This document shows positions 10,518 to 20,959 of a stretch of DNA of 64,000 nucleotides, piece after piece. Source of the stretch: an uncultured Pelagibacteraceae bacterium (GTDB lineage: Bacteria > Pseudomonadota > Alphaproteobacteria > Pelagibacterales > Pelagibacteraceae); NCBI GenBank assembly GCA_902540785.1, contig CACBOA010000002.1:34974-98973 (forward strand), read 5' to 3'. Made by a program: the position numbers and the translations under genes. How positions within the stretch are numbered: the stretch's first letter is position 1; each line of letters opens with the position of its first letter. The notes beneath the pieces are model-generated. The model saw nothing but the letters and a program-made list of their open reading frames with translations, ran no database searches and was not told the origin of the DNA.

Positions 10518-11621
10518 ATGGATACAAAAAAAACATCGCTTTATCAATTGCATCAAGACAGCAAAGCAAAATTTGTAGAGTTTGCAGGATATCAAATGCC
10601 AATTCAATATTCTGAGGGTATTGTTGAAGAACATAGGTTCACTAGAAACCATTCTGGTATTTTTGATGTTTCGCATATGGGTCAATTATTTATCTATGGC
10701 CAAGAGGATTTAGTTGATGATTTAGAGAGAATTTTTCCATTAGACTTAAAAAATTTAAAACTAAATCACTCAAAATATAGTTTTTTAATGAGTGACAATG
10801 CTGGAATTTATGATGATTTAATAATCACTAAAATTAAAGATGGCTTTTTAATAATTCTAAATGCTGCTTGCAAAGAAAATGATTATAAAATTTTAAAAGA
10901 ACTATTGAACGATAAATATAAAATGATTTTGGATGAGGAAAGATCTTTAATTGCAATCCAAGGACCCAAATCTGTAGAAATTTTAAAAAGTGTTATTCAA
11001 GGTGTTGAAAATTTAAATTTTATGTCAGGCAATTGGTTTAACCTGGATGATCACAACATTTACGTTACGAGATCAGGATATACAGGTGAAGATGGTTTCG
11101 AGGTATCACTAACTAATGAATTTGCAGATAGGTTTACAAGAAGATTAATCGATAAAGGTGCAAAATTAATTGGTCTTGGAGCACGTGATACATTAAGATT
11201 GGAAGCTGGTCTGTGCTTATATGGTCATGAATTAAGTAAAGATAAAACTCCAGTGGAGGCAAATTTAAAATGGGCAATTTCAAAAGAGAGAATCTTAAAA
11301 GGAAACTTTATTGGATCAGATATAATTACTAAACAGTTAAACCATGGAGTGAATAAGATAAGAGTAGGGATAAAACCAGAGGGAAGAATAATTGCTAGAG
11401 AAAAAACTAAAATATACAATGAATCTAATTTAGAAATTGGTGAAATAACAAGTGGAACCTTTGGACCAAGTGTCAATGGCCCTGTAGCCATGGGATATGT
11501 GGAAAATAAATTTTCTAAAAAAGATACTAAAATATTTTTAGAGGTTAGAGGTAAAAAGCATCCAGCTACAATTTGTGGTTTGCCTTTTTATAAAAAGAGT
11601 TATGTAAAAGGAGTTAACTAA
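10518..11621 (+). CDS. gcvT: Glycine cleavage system T protein (aminomethyltransferase)
   Basis: [42 protein letters not shown]. Confidence 0.96.
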   Translation: MDTKKTSLYQLHQDSKAKFVEFAGYQMPIQYSEGIVEEHRFTRNHSGIFDVSHMGQLFIYGQEDLVDDLERIFPLDLKNLKLNHSKYSFLMSDNAGIYDDLIITKIKDGFLIILNAACKENDYKILKELLNDKYKMILDEERSLIAIQGPKSVEILKSVIQGVENLNFMSGNWFNLDDHNIYVTRSGYTGEDGFEVSLTNEFADRFTRRLIDKGAKLIGLGARDTLRLEAGLCLYGHELSKDKTPVEANLKWAISKERILKGNFIGSDIITKQLNHGVNKIRVGIKPEGRIIAREKTKIYNESNLEIGEITSGTFGPSVNGPVAMGYVENKFSKKDTKIFLEVRGKKHPATICGLPFYKKSYVKGVN

Positions 11622-12001
11622 TGAGTGAAGTAAAATATTCTAAGGAACACGAGTGGATTAAATTAGAGGGAGAAATAGCTACTATTGGGATAACTAAGCA
11701 TGCAACAGAAATGCTTGGAGATATAGTTTTTGCAGAACTTCCAGAAAAAGGATCTAATGTAGAAAAGGATGGAACAGCAGGGGTAGTTGAATCTACAAAA
11801 GCTGCAAGTGATGTATACACACCGGTAAGCGGTGAGGTTGTTGATTTAAATCAATCTATTGTTGATGACCCATCAAAAATAAATCAGGATCCAGAAAACT
11901 CTGCCTGGTTCTTTAAATTAAAAATTAAAGATAAGTCAGAGATGGATACTTTAATGAATAAAGACGAATACGATATATTTGCAAAGGAGAGCTCCGCATA
12001 A
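11621..12001 (+). CDS. gcvH: Glycine cleavage system H protein
   Basis: [12 protein letters not shown], lipoyl-lysine motif [18 protein letters not shown]. Confidence 0.97.
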   Translation: MSEVKYSKEHEWIKLEGEIATIGITKHATEMLGDIVFAELPEKGSNVEKDGTAGVVESTKAASDVYTPVSGEVVDLNQSIVDDPSKINQDPENSAWFFKLKIKDKSEMDTLMNKDEYDIFAKESSA

Positions 12002-14871
12002 TGTTACAAAATTCACAAAAAGATTTTTTGAAAAGGCACATTGGTCCCTCAGAAGATGATCAATTAAAAATGTTAAAAAATTTAAATTATAAATCTCTGG
12101 GTGATTTAATAGACAACACTGTACCAGAAAAAATACAGTTTAAGGGTGAGTTAAATATTGGTGAGTCAAATTCAGAATATGAAGCATTAAGGAAACTAAA
12201 AGAAATTTCGAAAAAAAATCAAATTTACTCAAATTTTATTGGTATGGGTTATTATGGAACGTATACGCCGTATGTCATTTTAAGAAATATATTAGAAAAC
12301 CCAGGTTGGTATACTTCTTATACACCATATCAGCCTGAGGTAGCTCAAGGAAGATTAGAAATGTTATTAAACTTCCAACAAATGATTGTTGATTTTACAG
12401 GTATGGATATTGCAAACGCATCTTTGCTTGACGAGGGTACAGCGGCAGCAGAGGCAATGGGTTTAAGTCATAGACTTAATAAAAGTGACAGCAATTTAGT
12501 TTTTGTTTCTGAAGATTGTAATCCACAAACAATCAATGTTATACAAACCAGAGCAGAGCCCATGGGCTTAAAAGTTCTTGTTGGAAATGAGGATAAAGTT
12601 TTAGAACAGTTAAAAGAAGATATTGTTTGTGGAATTTTACAGTACCCTGGAACTTTAGGTGATATTAAGGATCCTAGTGAGGCAATAAGCAAGATTCATA
12701 AAAAAAATGGTAAAGCAATTTTAGCATGTGATCTTCTAGCTCTTGCTAAACTAAAAACACCAAGGGAGCTCGGAGCTGATATTGCAGTTGGTAGTTCTCA
12801 AAGATTTGGTATTCCGATGGGTTATGGAGGACCGCATGCAGCTTTTTTTGCTACCAAAGATGAATATAAAAGATCTATGCCAGGAAGAATAGTTGGTGTT
12901 TCAGTCGATAGACATGGAAATAAAGCTTACAGATTGTCACTACAGACTAGGGAGCAACATATCAGAAGAGATAAAGCTACAAGCAACATTTGTACTGCCC
13001 AAGCTTTATTAGCAATAGTCTCCGCAGCATATGCTATATATCATGGTCCAAATGGAATAAGAAATATTTCTGAGAGAGTATCTCAATTAGCAAAAAATTT
13101 TGCAGATAAGATAAAGCAATCTGGATACGAATTATATTCAGATTATTTTTTTGATACTGTAACAATTATTACTAAAGAAAAGACTGATCAAATTTATAAA
13201 AATGCTTTGGCTCAAAAGGTGAATATCAGAAAAGTAAATTCTGAAATGCTTGCTGTTTCTTTTGATGAAAAGAAAAATGTTTATAGAGTAAATCAATTAT
13301 TAAAAATTTTTAATGCTGCGGAGTCCATCAAAAAAGAAGACCCTACAGTAAGTTTACCTAATTTACCAAAAAATTTATTAAGAACTTCTAAATATTTAGA
13401 ACATCCTGTTTTTAATTCATATCATTCAGAGACAGAAATGCTTAGATATCTTAAGAAGTTAGAAGATAAAGATATAGCTCTCAATAGAACTATGATTGCC
13501 CTAGGTTCATGTACAATGAAATTAAATGCTACTGCTGAAATGATACCTATCTCATGGAGAGAATTAGCAGAGCCCCACCCATTTGTGCCTATTGAACAGA
13601 TGGAAGGATACAGAACAATGTTCACAGATCTTAAAAATTGGTTAAGATCAATCACTGGTTTCTCAGGAGTTTCACTTCAACCTAATGCAGGTGCCCAAGG
13701 TGAATATGCAGGTTTAATGGTAATAAGAAAATATCATTTAGATAGAGGCGATAATAATAGAAATATATGTTTAATACCGAGTTCAGCACATGGGACCAAT
13801 CCAGCAAGTGCCCAAATGGTTGGAATGAAAGTTGTTGTAGTCAATTGCGATAAAGAGGGAAATGTTGACTTTGAGGATTTAAAGAAAAAAGCAGAATTAC
13901 ATTCTGAGAATCTTGGAGCATTAATGGTCACCTATCCATCTACACACGGAGTTTTTGAGGAAAAAATATCAGACATTTGTGATTTAATTCACAAACATGG
14001 AGGTCAAGTATATATGGATGGAGCAAATTTGAATGCTCTAGTAGGAATTGCAAAACCTGGAAATTTTGGTCCTGATGTTTGTCATATTAACTTACACAAA
14101 ACTTTTTGCATACCACATGGCGGAGGAGGACCTGGAATGGGACCTATTGCATGCAAAAGACATTTACAAGTTTATTTGCCTAATCATCCTGTTGTCAAAG
14201 ATTGTGGACCTGCAACTGGAATTGGTGCAGTTTCTGCTGCTCCATGGGGAAGCTCAAGTATTTTGTCGATTTCATGGATGTACATTAAGATGATGGGGTC
14301 TGAAGGACTTAAACTAGCTACCAAAGTTGCAATTCTAAACGCCAATTATATTGCTAATAGACTTAAAGATCATTTTCCTATTTTATATAAAGGTTCAAAA
14401 GGCAATGTTGCACATGAATGTATAATTGATATCAGAACAATTAAGTCTGAGACCGGAATTACTGAAGAAGATATCGCAAAAAGATTAATTGATTACGGAT
14501 TTCATGCTCCAACAATGTCATGGCCAGTTGCTGGGACAATGATGATTGAACCAACTGAAAGTGAAAGTTTATCAGAGCTTGACAGATTTTGTGACACATT
14601 AATTAATATAAAACTAGAAATAGATAAAATTAAGTTTGGAAAATTTGATAAAGTTGATAATCCAATTAAGAATGCTCCTCATACAGATATGGAGCTTGCT
14701 TCAGATGACTGGAAGCATAAATATTCAAGAGAAGAAGCAGCTTATCCAGCTAAATTTTTAAAATTAAATAAATTTTGGCCACCAGTTGCACGAGTAGATA
14801 ATGTTTATGGAGATAAGAATATCTTTTGTACTTGTCCTAGTATGGATGAATTTAAAGAAGATGCAGCTTAA
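12001..14871 (+). CDS. gcvP: Glycine dehydrogenase (decarboxylating), single-chain P protein
   Basis: RHIGPSEDD, PLP-lysine motif NLHKTFCIPHGGGGPGMGPI; 956 aa. Confidence 0.97.
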   Translation: MLQNSQKDFLKRHIGPSEDDQLKMLKNLNYKSLGDLIDNTVPEKIQFKGELNIGESNSEYEALRKLKEISKKNQIYSNFIGMGYYGTYTPYVILRNILENPGWYTSYTPYQPEVAQGRLEMLLNFQQMIVDFTGMDIANASLLDEGTAAAEAMGLSHRLNKSDSNLVFVSEDCNPQTINVIQTRAEPMGLKVLVGNEDKVLEQLKEDIVCGILQYPGTLGDIKDPSEAISKIHKKNGKAILACDLLALAKLKTPRELGADIAVGSSQRFGIPMGYGGPHAAFFATKDEYKRSMPGRIVGVSVDRHGNKAYRLSLQTREQHIRRDKATSNICTAQALLAIVSAAYAIYHGPNGIRNISERVSQLAKNFADKIKQSGYELYSDYFFDTVTIITKEKTDQIYKNALAQKVNIRKVNSEMLAVSFDEKKNVYRVNQLLKIFNAAESIKKEDPTVSLPNLPKNLLRTSKYLEHPVFNSYHSETEMLRYLKKLEDKDIALNRTMIALGSCTMKLNATAEMIPISWRELAEPHPFVPIEQMEGYRTMFTDLKNWLRSITGFSGVSLQPNAGAQGEYAGLMVIRKYHLDRGDNNRNICLIPSSAHGTNPASAQMVGMKVVVVNCDKEGNVDFEDLKKKAELHSENLGALMVTYPSTHGVFEEKISDICDLIHKHGGQVYMDGANLNALVGIAKPGNFGPDVCHINLHKTFCIPHGGGGPGMGPIACKRHLQVYLPNHPVVKDCGPATGIGAVSAAPWGSSSILSISWMYIKMMGSEGLKLATKVAILNANYIANRLKDHFPILYKGSKGNVAHECIIDIRTIKSETGITEEDIAKRLIDYGFHAPTMSWPVAGTMMIEPTESESLSELDRFCDTLINIKLEIDKIKFGKFDKVDNPIKNAPHTDMELASDDWKHKYSREEAAYPAKFLKLNKFWPPVARVDNVYGDKNIFCTCPSMDEFKEDAA

Positions 14872-14874
14872 TTA

Positions 14875-16113
14875 ATGAAAGTAGCTGTAATTGGCTCAGG
14901 TATATCAGGCTTAAGCGCAGCTTATTACTTATCAAAAAATCATCAAGTAGATCTTTTTGAGAGAGAGGATCATTTTGGCGGTCACTCTTATACCGTTGAT
15001 GTAATTCTTAATAAAAAAAAAGTATCTGTCGACGTGGGATTTATTGTATTTAATCATCAGACATATCCAAATTTAATAAATTTTTTTAAAGAGATTGATA
15101 TTGAAATTGAAAAAAGCGACATGTCATTTTCTGTTTCTGTAGAAGATTCTAATTATGAGTATTGTGGCAAAGGTTTATCGGGAATCTTTGCTAATAAATC
15201 TAATTTAGTAAATATTGAATTTCTCAAAATGTTTTTTGATATTTTAAAATTTTATAAAACTTGTGATAATATTTCAGAAATCGATCAAAAAATAACTTTA
15301 GATGATTTTTTAAAAAACAATAAGTGGTCTAGAGGTTTTATTAATTATCACATTATACCTATGGTATCTGCTATTTGGTCTATGCCGCCTTATGAGGCTG
15401 GAAAAATGCCTATGAATTTTTTTTTGAAATTTTTTCAAAATCATGGCTTATTTAAAATTAAAAACAGACCTCAGTGGTACACTGTGTCTCAAAGAAGCAG
15501 AGCATATGTTGATAAAGTTTTATCATTAATCAGCGGTCAATATTACAAAAATTATATGATAAAATCTGTCAAAAGAATCTCATCTGGATTACAAGTTTAT
15601 TATGGTGGTAACAATGAATTTTTTCATTATGACAAGGTCATTCTTGCGACTCATGCAAATGAGGCCTTAAATTTAATAGATAATCCATCAGATGAGGAAA
15701 GAAATATTTTATCAAATTTTAGTTACAGAGAAAATTTAGCAATATTGCATACAGATGAAAACATAATGCCCAAAAATAAAGATGTATGGTCCTCATGGAA
15801 TTCTTTTGTTGATAAAGAGAATACAAGCAAAAACTCACTTTCATACTGGTTAAATCTTCTTCAAAACTTAAAAAATGAAAAAAATATATTTTTAACCCTA
15901 AATCCTATTAAAAAAATATCTGAGGATAAAATTATAAAAAAAATTAATTTTACACATCCTTATTACGATCAAAAAGCTCTAGATAATCAAAAAAATTTAA
16001 AAAGTATTCAAAATAGAGAAAATATATTATTTTGTGGAAGTTATTTCGGTTACGGTTTTCATGAGGATGGCATAAAATCATCTATTGAAATGTTAAAAAA
16101 CTTAAATGACTAG
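14875..16113 (+). CDS. FAD-dependent amine-oxidase-fold protein (COG2907-type; candidate UfaD-like)
   Basis: VIGSGISGLSAAYYLSKNHQVDLFEREDHFGGHSYTVDV; followed by DUF1365 and Cfa-like methyltransferase. Confidence 0.85.
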   Translation: MKVAVIGSGISGLSAAYYLSKNHQVDLFEREDHFGGHSYTVDVILNKKKVSVDVGFIVFNHQTYPNLINFFKEIDIEIEKSDMSFSVSVEDSNYEYCGKGLSGIFANKSNLVNIEFLKMFFDILKFYKTCDNISEIDQKITLDDFLKNNKWSRGFINYHIIPMVSAIWSMPPYEAGKMPMNFFLKFFQNHGLFKIKNRPQWYTVSQRSRAYVDKVLSLISGQYYKNYMIKSVKRISSGLQVYYGGNNEFFHYDKVILATHANEALNLIDNPSDEERNILSNFSYRENLAILHTDENIMPKNKDVWSSWNSFVDKENTSKNSLSYWLNLLQNLKNEKNIFLTLNPIKKISEDKIIKKINFTHPYYDQKALDNQKNLKSIQNRENILFCGSYFGYGFHEDGIKSSIEMLKNLND

Positions 16114-16867
16114 TTCAATTTATAATGGCACAGTTATTCACAAAAGATTTAAACCCAAAACTCATTTTTTTAAATATAGTGTATTTTCACTTCTAATAGA
16201 CTTATCAGAGTTAGACCATCTAGATAAAAATATTAAATTTTTTTCATTTAACAAATTTAATTTAATAAGTTTTTTTGAAAAAGATCATGGTGATAGAGAT
16301 GGATCTTCATTAATTTCATGGGTAAAAAAAAATTTAGAAGAAAATAATATTAGCTCGAAAGATATAAGAATAAAACTTTTGTGTTATCCAAGAATTTTTG
16401 GATATGTTTTTAATCCCTTAAGTGTTTTTTTTATCTACGACGTTAATAATAAATTAAGTGCTATTTTGTACGAAGTTAAGAATACATTTGGTGAACAACA
16501 TACATATATTTTTAAAATTGAAGATGACACTAAACTTTTTCAACATAACTGTTCGAAAAAATTTCATGTGTCACCGTTCATAGAGATGGATTGTAATTAT
16601 TTTTTTAGAATTCTAAAACCCTGTGAAAGAATATCTGTTATTATAGATCAATACCAGTTTGATGAAAAAATCTTGTATGCATCTCAGGATGGAAAAAGAA
16701 AAGACTTAAATAGTAAAGAATTATTAAAATCATATATAAAACACCCACTTATGACTTTTAAAATAATATCTGCGATACATTTTGAAGCGTTTAAACTGTG
16801 GACCAAAGGTATTAAATTTATTCAAAAAAAATTAAAAATTAAGAATAATGTTACTTTTGAGAGTTAA
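16106..16867 (+). CDS. DUF1365 family protein
   Basis: IYNGTVIHKRFKPKTHFFKYSVFSLLIDL, LLCYPRIFGYVFNPLSVFFIYD. Confidence 0.88.
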   Translation: MTSSIYNGTVIHKRFKPKTHFFKYSVFSLLIDLSELDHLDKNIKFFSFNKFNLISFFEKDHGDRDGSSLISWVKKNLEENNISSKDIRIKLLCYPRIFGYVFNPLSVFFIYDVNNKLSAILYEVKNTFGEQHTYIFKIEDDTKLFQHNCSKKFHVSPFIEMDCNYFFRILKPCERISVIIDQYQFDEKILYASQDGKRKDLNSKELLKSYIKHPLMTFKIISAIHFEAFKLWTKGIKFIQKKLKIKNNVTFES

Positions 16868-18045
16868 TGAATTTAAATACTGTTTCAGATAAAATAGTCT
16901 TTAGCATTTTAAAAGATATAAAAGTCGGTCATTTAGAGCTAACTAATTACGATGGTAAAAACTATAGTTTTGGGAATATCAAAGATACTTTAAAAGCTAA
17001 TATAAAGATAAAAAATAAAAACTTTACTTTTAATTTAATTAAATCAGGTAGTGTAGGTCTTGCAGAATCCTACATGAATGACCATTTTGAGACGAATAAT
17101 TTATCCAATTTGATAGAGATAACAGCAAGGAATATTAAACAAATTCATAAATTTTCTGGACTGCTAGATTTCCCTTTTATCAATTACTTGAAAAATATTT
17201 TCATAAAAAATACAAAAAATAGAAGCAAAGCTAACATTTCAAAACACTATGATCTTGGTAATGAATTTTTTTCTTTATGGTTAGACAAAACGCTAACTTA
17301 CTCAAGTGCGATATTTGATGAAAAAAATAAAGATTTATCTGACGCGCAAAATAATAAATATCAAAAATTGATAGACTTAATTAAACCTGGAATTGGAGAT
17401 AAAGTTTTAGAAATAGGTTGTGGTTGGGGAGGTTTTGCCGAGTATCTTGGTAAAAAGTATGATGTGAAATTAGACTGTATAACAATTTCAAAAAAACAAT
17501 TTGAATATGCTAAAGAGAGAATTTACAGGTGCGGATTAAATGAAAAAGTTAACATTCAAATAAAGGATTACAGAGATTTGAAAGATAAATATAATTCTAT
17601 TGCATCTATAGAAATGATTGAGGCGGTAGGTCAAAATTATTTGGAAGGTTACTTTAAAACAATTAAAAATAATTTATCAAGTAATGGAAGTGCTGCTATC
17701 CAAGCAATAACAATTGATGATAATCTTTTTGACAGATACAAATACAAACAAGATTTCATTCAAAAATATATTTTTCCTGGCGGCTTTCTTCCAAACAAAG
17801 GCAGTATAGATAAGTATGTTTCAAACAACGGTTTAACTATAAAATCTTACGAGTCTTATGCTGATCATTACTCAAATACACTAGCTATTTGGAGGAATGA
17901 ATTTAACAGGAAGTGGGAGTTGATTAAAAAACAAGGTTTTGATTTAACATTCAAAAGGATGTGGGAATTTTACTTATCATACTGCGAGGCAGGTTTTAAA
18001 TCAAAAAATATTGATTTAATTCAATTTTCTATACAGAATAAATAA
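16867..18045 (+). CDS. Cyclopropane-fatty-acyl-phospholipid synthase-like SAM methyltransferase
   Basis: SKHYDLGNEFFSLWLDKTLTYSSAIF, VLEIGCGWGGFAEYLG, YIFPGGFLP. Confidence 0.92.
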   Translation: MNLNTVSDKIVFSILKDIKVGHLELTNYDGKNYSFGNIKDTLKANIKIKNKNFTFNLIKSGSVGLAESYMNDHFETNNLSNLIEITARNIKQIHKFSGLLDFPFINYLKNIFIKNTKNRSKANISKHYDLGNEFFSLWLDKTLTYSSAIFDEKNKDLSDAQNNKYQKLIDLIKPGIGDKVLEIGCGWGGFAEYLGKKYDVKLDCITISKKQFEYAKERIYRCGLNEKVNIQIKDYRDLKDKYNSIASIEMIEAVGQNYLEGYFKTIKNNLSSNGSAAIQAITIDDNLFDRYKYKQDFIQKYIFPGGFLPNKGSIDKYVSNNGLTIKSYESYADHYSNTLAIWRNEFNRKWELIKKQGFDLTFKRMWEFYLSYCEAGFKSKNIDLIQFSIQNK

Positions 18046-18056
18046 CAGATGAGACC

Positions 18057-18602
18057 ATGCGTGATATAAAACTTATTAAACCAATTTTATTGATAATTTC
18101 TTTATTCTTAATTACAAACTGTTCAAATAATACAATGAAACCAGAAGACTTTATAAATAAAAAACCAAGATTAATAATTGAGGAATACTTATCAGGTAAT
18201 GTAAAAGCATGGGGTGTTTTACAAAATCGATCTGGAAAAGTTATAAGACAGTTCTCGGCAGATTTAGATGGTAAATGGAATGGTAATCAATTAATTCTTG
18301 ATGAAAAATTCAATTGGGATGATGGTGAAATTCAAACAAGACAATGGCAAATTACCAAAATTGATGAAAATAATTATGAAGGTACAGCTGGTGATGTTGT
18401 AGGTACGGCAAAAGGGTATTCCTATGGTCCAGCGTTCAAATTTGAATATGTTTTATTAGTTCCTGTAAAAGGTAAACAAATGAAAATTACTTTTGATGAT
18501 TGGATTTTTAAACAAGACGAAAGAGTAGCCATAAATAAAGCAACGATGACTAAATTTGGTTTTAAGGTAGCAGAATTAACCGTCGTTTTTGTTAAAGACT
18601 AA
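18057..18602 (+). CDS. DUF3833 family lipoprotein-like protein
   Basis: Lipobox-like LFLITNCSN; DGKWNGNQLILDEKFNWDDGEIQTRQWQI. Confidence 0.75.
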   Translation: MRDIKLIKPILLIISLFLITNCSNNTMKPEDFINKKPRLIIEEYLSGNVKAWGVLQNRSGKVIRQFSADLDGKWNGNQLILDEKFNWDDGEIQTRQWQITKIDENNYEGTAGDVVGTAKGYSYGPAFKFEYVLLVPVKGKQMKITFDDWIFKQDERVAINKATMTKFGFKVAELTVVFVKD

Positions 18603-19360
18603 TTTTTTTTCTGATACTTTGTCATTTTACCTATTAGACCAAAATATAATTTGCTCGGTAAAAAACTAAAAAATTTAAGTATTAATGTTAAAGATTTTGG
18701 AAAATGGATCTCAAAGATATTTTTGTTTACTAATCCATCATAAATTTTATCAGCGGCATACTCTGCAGTTTTTAAAAAAGGCATTTTAAAATCATTTTTA
18801 TCTGTCATAGGAGTTTTGATAAAACCAGGAGAAACTAAACAGACACTTACATTTGAACGACCAAAATCAAAATATAAACTCTCAGCCAAATTATTCAAAG
18901 CTGATTTTGACGGGCCATAACCTGTCGAATTAGGTAGCCCTCTATAGCCTGCTATAGATGAAACTATAGCAATTTTTCCACCTTTCTTATTTTTAAAATA
19001 TTCCTCTACAGCCTTAATACTATTTAATGTTCCAAAAAAATTAATCTTAAATACATTTTCAATCTGCTCAACATCGATATCTTTTTCTTTTTTAGGATTC
19101 CAAGTACCTGTAGAAAAAAAACAAATATCAATATTTTCAAATTTATTTTTTATTTCCTCGAAGACTTGCTTACATTTAGTTTTATCCGTAACATCTAATG
19201 GAAATGAGCTGATATTGGCATTGGTATCAGCTATTTCTTTTAGAAGATTCTCTCTCCTAGCAGATATTGCAACATTCCAACCTTCATTAGCGAACTTTAA
19301 TGCTAGTGCTTTACCAATACCTGTACTTCCACCTGTGATCCAAATTGTTTTTTTATTCAT
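18599..19360 (-). CDS. Short-chain dehydrogenase/reductase
   Basis: TGGSTGIGKALA, YGPSKSAL catalytic motif. Confidence 0.9.
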   Translation of the reverse strand: MNKKTIWITGGSTGIGKALALKFANEGWNVAISARRENLLKEIADTNANISSFPLDVTDKTKCKQVFEEIKNKFENIDICFFSTGTWNPKKEKDIDVEQIENVFKINFFGTLNSIKAVEEYFKNKKGGKIAIVSSIAGYRGLPNSTGYGPSKSALNNLAESLYFDFGRSNVSVCLVSPGFIKTPMTDKNDFKMPFLKTAEYAADKIYDGLVNKNIFEIHFPKSLTLILKFFSFLPSKLYFGLIGKMTKYQKKN

Positions 19361-19384
19361 CCTTTAAAGATATATAATACCTTT

Positions 19385-19852
19385 ATGCTTAAAAATAAAA
19401 TTTTATCATTTATTCTTTTTTTTATAATAACTTTTTCAGCCTCATTCATTGGAGGTGTAGTATCAATTAATTTAAAAGAACCTTGGTATTCAACGCTTAT
19501 TAAATCAAGTTTAAATCCACCAGATTGGGTTTTTGCTCCTGTTTGGACTATTTTGTACTTTATGATGACTATTGCAGTCTGGAACTTCTGGCATAGTAAA
19601 AATCGAGATATGAATACAGTTTATATTTATTTTATTCATATAATTATAAATACAACTTGGAGTATTGTTTTTTTTGCATTGCACAAAATATTTCTAGCTA
19701 TGTTAGTTCTAATAACATTAATAATATTTATTTTTTTGATAATCATAAGATTTAAACCCGTTAACAAATTAAGTTACTATTTAATGATTCCCTATTTACT
19801 TTGGTGTTTCTATGCACTATTTCTAAATATTAACTTGGTTATACTAAATTAA
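19385..19852 (+). CDS. TspO/MBR family protein
   Basis: SLNPPDWVFAPVWTILYFMMTIAVWNFW characteristic TspO segment. Confidence 0.9.
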   Translation: MLKNKILSFILFFIITFSASFIGGVVSINLKEPWYSTLIKSSLNPPDWVFAPVWTILYFMMTIAVWNFWHSKNRDMNTVYIYFIHIIINTTWSIVFFALHKIFLAMLVLITLIIFIFLIIIRFKPVNKLSYYLMIPYLLWCFYALFLNINLVILN

Positions 19853-19855
19853 TTT

Positions 19856-20959
19856 ATGAACGATGTTGTAATAGTTGGTGGAGGTATTATTGGTGCAGCA
19901 ACTGCCTATTTTTTGTCAAAAGAAGGTAGAAAAGTTAAAGTTATAGAAAGGGATCCAACCTATAAATCAGCATCATTTCCATTATCATTAGGTGGTTTTA
20001 GAAGACAATTTTTTCAAAAAGAAAATATTCTATTAGGAAAATTTGCAAGAGAGTTTATTTTTCAAATTCCAGAATTACTCAAGACTGAAAAGAACCCAAA
20101 TCCTACGGCAAGTATGGTGCCCAATGGCTATCTATTAATGTTTGGACCTGAACATGCAGAAGAACAATATAAGGCTCTAGAAAATCACCAGGCATGTGAA
20201 GCAGGTACAAAAAATATTAAAGGTTCTGAGTTATCAAAACATTTTCCTTACATAAATGCTGATGGAATAGAAACAGCTACTTTTACTGATAATCAAAGTG
20301 AAGGGTGGATAGATCCTTTTATGTTTCATAACGCGTTAAAAAGTAAAGCTACCGAACTTGGAGCAGAATTTATCAAGGGAAATATAAAATCTCTTTCAGA
20401 AATAAAAGCTAAAACTATTATTTCTGCTGCCGGTTGTTGGACTAAAGAATTACTTGAAGATATTCCAGTTGAACCACAAAAACATACTGTATTTCGTGTG
20501 AAGTGCCCCAAACATATTCCTGAAATGCCTTTAACTGGAGATTTACCATCAGGGGTCTATTGGAGACCTGAAGGAAAAGAATATTTAGCAGGTTCACCAA
20601 AATCGGTGTTTGATGCAAAAGATTTGGAACCTGCATGGGACGATTTTGAGGAATTAGTTTGGCCTGCACTCGCAAATAGAATTCCAATTTTTGAGGAATT
20701 AAAATTAACAGGAGGATGGGCAGGATATTATGATTGTAACAGATTAGATAATAATGCTGTTGTGGGCAAACATCCTAAATTTGATAATGTTTATTTGGCC
20801 ACAGGCTTTACTGGTAGAGGATTGATGCAAGCACCTGGTATAGGAAGAGCTCTAACTGAATTAATAACTACTGGTGCTTATCAGTCAATTGATATTTCTA
20901 ATATGGCTGTCGAGAGAGTTCTTGGAAAAAAAGCACGGCCTGAGCCTTATGTTCTTTAA
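19856..20959 (+). CDS. FAD-dependent oxidoreductase (DAO family)
   Basis: VVIVGGGIIGAATAYFLSKEGRKVKVIERD; ATGFTGRGLMQAPGIGRALTELI. Confidence 0.88.
   Translation: MNDVVIVGGGIIGAATAYFLSKEGRKVKVIERDPTYKSASFPLSLGGFRRQFFQKENILLGKFAREFIFQIPELLKTEKNPNPTASMVPNGYLLMFGPEHAEEQYKALENHQACEAGTKNIKGSELSKHFPYINADGIETATFTDNQSEGWIDPFMFHNALKSKATELGAEFIKGNIKSLSEIKAKTIISAAGCWTKELLEDIPVEPQKHTVFRVKCPKHIPEMPLTGDLPSGVYWRPEGKEYLAGSPKSVFDAKDLEPAWDDFEELVWPALANRIPIFEELKLTGGWAGYYDCNRLDNNAVVGKHPKFDNVYLATGFTGRGLMQAPGIGRALTELITTGAYQSIDISNMAVERVLGKKARPEPYVL

Noticed and set aside
10455-10685. Antisense ORF across the riboswitch and gcvT start
   Set aside because: Overlaps a functional RNA element and gcvT; no homology recognised
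14048-14293. Same-strand alternative-frame ORF within gcvP
   Set aside because: Nested in the P-protein catalytic region; out-of-frame shadow
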